From Candidatus Adiutrix sp. (GTDB lineage Bacteria > Desulfobacterota > Desulfarculia > Adiutricales > Adiutricaceae), in assembly GCA_031283395.1 (NCBI GenBank), contig JAITBV010000138.1, forward strand, positions 1 through 9,289: a stretch of DNA of 9,289 nucleotides, read 5' to 3'. Shown piece by piece: positions 6,966-9,289 of the stretch. The translations under genes were made by a program, and so were the position numbers. The notes under the pieces are model-generated. The model searched no databases and was not told where the DNA came from. It saw only the letters and a list, made by a program, of their open reading frames with translations. The first letter of the stretch is position 1. Each line of letters starts with the position of its first letter.

Positions 6966-7008
6966 AGAAAAGCGCCTGGGATTTTGAAGACCAGGCGCTT
7001 TTCTATTC
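6966..7008 (+). terminator. Strong intrinsic terminator after nrfA
   Basis: A perfect 14-bp inverted repeat, AGAAAAGCGCCTGG (6966-6979) and CCAGGCGCTTTTCT (6991-7004), encloses an 11-base loop. The GC-rich core is capped by A-rich and T-rich outer arms, and ATTCTTAATTTT follows. It lies 19 bases after the nrfA stop and 35 bases before the resB start, so it should separate the nrfHA message from resB-ccsA, or set a lower downstream level. The A-rich left arm gives a T-run on the other strand, so it could also work in reverse. No convincing promoter is visible in 7005-7039. Confidence 0.88.
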
Positions 7009-7039
7009 TTAATTTTCGGGAAAAGACCAAATTTTACTG

Positions 7040-8278
7040 ATGGAAACCAATAAAAAAATGTGGCAGGGCCCGTGGCGGTACCGGGAAAGCCTGGCCCTGA
7101 CCGCGGCCCTGATCGGCGGCGGCTATGCGCTCCAACTCATCCTCGGGCCGCTTAACACCTTTTTACTGCATAACCCGGTCAATATCTGCCTGGCCGCCCT
7201 GATCATCCTCTGGGCCGCCCTGAGCCTGGGCCTGAAAAAATACCGGCTGGTGCAATGGCTGTCCGGGGTCCATCTGGCGGTATCCCTTATCCTGGCCCTC
7301 CTGGTCTTCAGCCTGTTCATGGGCCTGACGCCCCAGTTCACCCGGCCCCACCCGGGGGGCGGCCTGATCTCGCGCCTGGGCTTCACCACGATGACCTCGT
7401 CCTGGCCCTTCATGCTTATCTACCTGGCCACCCTGGTTTCCCTGGCCATGGTCACCTTCCGCCGCCTGACCTCCATCCGCAAAAACCCGGTCTTTTTCCT
7501 GAACCACGCCGGTTTGTGGCTGGTCCTGGCCGCGGCCGGCCTGGGGGCGTCCGACCGGGCCCGGCATATCATGTATGTCGAGGAAGGCGACGTACAGTGG
7601 CGGGTCTTCTCCCGGGACAACCAGGTGCTGGAACTGCCCCTGGCCATCAGGCTCGACAAGTTCGACATGGAGGAATATCCGCCCAAGCTGGCCATTATCG
7701 ACAGCGAGACCGGGGTGCCCCTGCCCCCGGGCCGGCCGAAGCTCTACCAGATAGATCCCGATGACCCCAAGAGCCGCCTTATGGATTGGGACCTGACCCT
7801 TTTGGAATACATCTACCGGGCCGTGCCGGCCGGAGAAGGCCAATACAAGGAAGCGCCCATGCCGGCCTCCACCCAGGCGGTGAACGTCTCGATGAAAAAC
7901 CGGAAAACCGGCGAAGAGCGTCAGGGCTGGGTGACTTCGGGCAACAGGCTCCTGCCGCCCGCCCCCCTGGTCCTGGATGAAGGCACGGTCCTGGTCATGA
8001 GCCAGCCGGAGCCCAGGAGATTCGCCTCCAACATAAAGGTCTTCACCCAGGACGGCCGGGAAGCGGAGGCCGTTCTGGAAGTCAACAAGCCCCTGCGCGT
8101 CGGCGACTGGCTTATATACCAGCACGGTTACGACAACCAGGCCGGCCGGATGTCGAGCTACAGTTCCTTTGAATTGGTTTACGATCCCTGGCTGTATGCC
8201 GCCTATGCCGGGCTGGCCCTGTGGGCCCTGGGGGCCCTGGGCCTAATTTGCCAAGGGCGTGGAGTGAAATCGCGATGA
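7040..8278 (+). CDS. resB: Cytochrome c biogenesis protein ResB (CcsB), NrfI N-terminal-half type
   Basis: Membrane component of System II cytochrome c maturation, which works with CcsA to move heme across the membrane and attach it to apocytochromes. Predicted layout: five N-terminal membrane helices (about 17-37, 47-64, 70-94, 122-140, 150-170), a periplasmic domain (171-380) and a last helix (383-404). His156 in FFLNHAGLW lies in a membrane segment. The family signature near the end of the periplasmic domain is VNKPLRVGDWLIYQHGYD (348-365), followed by FELVYDPWL (377-385). At 412 aa it matches the ResB half of the fused NrfI/CcsBA proteins better than a short plastid-like form. Start ATG 7040 has only a weak ribosome site (GGGAAAAG, about 14 bases away), so the exact start is less certain; an ATG at 7058 is an alternative. 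The stop overlaps the ccsA start as ATGA (8275-8278). Confidence 0.92.
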   Translation: METNKKMWQGPWRYRESLALTAALIGGGYALQLILGPLNTFLLHNPVNICLAALIILWAALSLGLKKYRLVQWLSGVHLAVSLILALLVFSLFMGLTPQFTRPHPGGGLISRLGFTTMTSSWPFMLIYLATLVSLAMVTFRRLTSIRKNPVFFLNHAGLWLVLAAAGLGASDRARHIMYVEEGDVQWRVFSRDNQVLELPLAIRLDKFDMEEYPPKLAIIDSETGVPLPPGRPKLYQIDPDDPKSRLMDWDLTLLEYIYRAVPAGEGQYKEAPMPASTQAVNVSMKNRKTGEERQGWVTSGNRLLPPAPLVLDEGTVLVMSQPEPRRFASNIKVFTQDGREAEAVLEVNKPLRVGDWLIYQHGYDNQAGRMSSYSSFELVYDPWLYAAYAGLALWALGALGLICQGRGVKSR

Positions 8279-9051
8279 CCTGGTATTGGTTCAACTGGCT
8301 GGCCCCGGTGGCCATACTGGCCTGGGTGGCGGCGGCCTGGGCCGCCCTTCGGCGCCGGAACGCCCGGGCCGAATTATTCATGGCGGCGGGCCTTCTGGTC
8401 TTCACCGTTTTCATAATCGGGCTGTGGGTGAAACTTGCCCGGCCCCCCATGCGCACCATGGGCGAGACCCGCCTCTGGTATTCGTTCTTCCTGGCCGGGG
8501 CCGGCTGGCTGGCCTATCGCCACTGGAAATATTCCTGGCTCCTGGCCTTTTCGGCGGGGCTGGCCAGCCTGTTTGCGGCCATCAACCTTCTGAAGCCGGA
8601 AATACATTCCATGGCCCTGATGCCGGCCCTGCAGAGCTATTATTTCATCCCCCACGTCACCACCTATATGCTCTCCTATTCCATTCTGGCCGTGGCCGCC
8701 GTCGCCGGCCTGATCCAGTTGCGGAAAAGGGCCCGGGGCCAAGCCGACCCGCGGCTCTATGATTTTCTGGACAACGTGGTTTACATCGGCCTGGGTTTTC
8801 TTATGCTGGGCCTCGTTTCCGGCGCGGCCTGGGCCAAGGAGGCCTGGGGCCATTACTGGTCCTGGGACCCCAAGGAGACCTGGGCCTTCGTCACCGCCGC
8901 CGCCTATTTGTTATACATCCATCTCCGGCTGAGGGACACGCGGCCGGTCCTGACTCTCTGGACCCTGCCCATAGGCTTAGTTCTTTTGATGTTCACCTGG
9001 CTCGGGGTCTCGATACTGCCGGCCGCCTCGGGCAGCGTCCATCTTTATTAA
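8275..9051 (+). CDS. ccsA: Cytochrome c biogenesis protein CcsA (heme handling/lyase, WWD domain)
   Basis: Polytopic heme-handling protein, partner of ResB, that presents heme to apocytochrome c outside the cytoplasmic membrane. The tryptophan-rich WWD signature is clear: WGHYWSWDPKETWAF (191-205). Candidate heme-ligand histidines are His127 (FIPHVTTYMLSY), His193 in the WWD motif, His216 and His256 near the C-terminus (SVHLY). Hydrophobic segments fill nearly the whole protein. The start was set at ATG 8275, giving 258 aa, because it overlaps the resB stop as ATGA and has GGAGTG (8261-8266) eight bases upstream. The in-frame ATG at 8221 would add an 18-residue Pro/Gly-rich tail inside resB. 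CcmF/CcmC also carry WWD domains, but length and the resB partner point to CcsA. Confidence 0.94.
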   Translation: MTWYWFNWLAPVAILAWVAAAWAALRRRNARAELFMAAGLLVFTVFIIGLWVKLARPPMRTMGETRLWYSFFLAGAGWLAYRHWKYSWLLAFSAGLASLFAAINLLKPEIHSMALMPALQSYYFIPHVTTYMLSYSILAVAAVAGLIQLRKRARGQADPRLYDFLDNVVYIGLGFLMLGLVSGAAWAKEAWGHYWSWDPKETWAFVTAAAYLLYIHLRLRDTRPVLTLWTLPIGLVLLMFTWLGVSILPAASGSVHLY

Positions 9052-9055
9052 TGAC

Positions 9056-9289
9056 ATGACAGGCCTTACCGCCATTGAAAAAAAAATAATTTACCATTTG
9101 AGCGGCGATTTGGGGAACTCGGCCCGGCCCTATGCCGAGCTGGCCGACAAGCTGGGGATCACGGAGGAGACGGTGCTTTCGGCTGTCAGGCGTTTTCAGG
9201 AGCAAGGCTGGACCCGGCGTTTCGGGGCCCCTCTGGGCCATCAAAAATCCGGCTTCAAGGCCAATGCCATGGTGGCCTGGCTGGTGGGG
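9056..9289 (+). CDS. Siroheme decarboxylase subunit (AhbA or AhbB), 5' part only, runs off the window
   Basis: First 78 codons, open to the end of the window. The protein begins MTGLTAIEKKIIYHLSGDLG, then an Lrp/AsnC-like winged helix (about 22-50: PYAELADKLGITEETVLSAV) and the motif RRFGAPLGHQKSGFKANAMV (54-73). RFGA.L.H..SGF.ANAMVAW is characteristic of the NirD/L/G/H-AhbA/AhbB family, which decarboxylates siroheme to 12,18-didecarboxysiroheme in the alternative heme route of sulfate reducers and archaea. These proteins look like Lrp regulators but are enzymes. Whether it is AhbA or AhbB cannot be decided from the fragment. The ATG at 9056 lies four bases after the ccsA stop with no clear ribosome site, so coupling to ccsA is likely. 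A run of nine A's occurs at codons 8-11. Confidence 0.85.
   Translation, partial: MTGLTAIEKKIIYHLSGDLGNSARPYAELADKLGITEETVLSAVRRFQEQGWTRRFGAPLGHQKSGFKANAMVAWLVG

Noticed and set aside
8221..8274. Earlier ATG start for ccsA, adding 18 residues
   Set aside because: The extra part is the third-frame reading of the resB end (Gly/Pro-rich), and ATG 8275 has a better ribosome site and the classic ATGA overlap.
1..9289. CRISPR arrays, tRNA/rRNA genes, insertion sequences, integrase or attachment sites
   Set aside because: I saw no direct-repeat arrays, tRNA-like folds, transposase motifs or terminal inverted repeats. The window is almost fully occupied by metabolic genes.

Overview
This is a GC-rich bacterial window in which every supported gene lies on the + strand, with short gaps or overlaps. 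The gene content suggests an anaerobic member of the Desulfobacterota (the former Deltaproteobacteria). It combines a membrane-bound NrfHA nitrite reductase, System II (ResB/CcsA) cytochrome c assembly, a siroheme-decarboxylase (Ahb) heme-synthesis gene and adenosylcobalamin genes. The phylum is an inference from this gene mix; genus or species cannot be read from the window.

Region 1 (about 42-3997) looks like one tightly packed transcription unit. It starts with a short-form SppA signal-peptide peptidase. Next come two enzymes of the cobalamin nucleotide-loop arm: CbiB (adenosylcobinamide-phosphate synthase) and an L-threonine-O-3-phosphate decarboxylase (Salmonella CobD). The last gene is mutM (Fpg DNA glycosylase), which begins at a GTG two bases after the previous stop. 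The decarboxylase makes aminopropanol phosphate and CbiB joins it to adenosylcobyric acid, so these two enzymes are consecutive steps.

Region 2 (3998-4161) is the only clearly AT-rich gap. It holds a weak hairpin after mutM, a good sigma70-type promoter (TTGACT - 17 bp - TAAACT) and a short TTGT/ACAA inverted repeat near the predicted transcription start.

Region 3 (4162-6946) encodes a cysteine-rich Crp/Fnr-family regulator, then nrfH (tetraheme quinol dehydrogenase) and nrfA (pentaheme ammonia-forming nitrite reductase with a CXXCK active-site heme). Spacing suggests the three genes share the promoter in region 2. A perfect 14-bp hairpin terminator follows nrfA.

Region 4 (7040-9289) holds resB and ccsA, overlapping by ATGA. 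Together they resemble a split version of the NrfI/CcsBA heme lyase. They are followed by the first 78 codons of a siroheme decarboxylase (AhbA or AhbB), which runs off the window. Regions 3 and 4 together read as a nitrite-ammonification module: regulator, enzyme, heme-attachment machinery and heme supply. All component families are known. The arrangement, rather than any single gene, is the interesting part.
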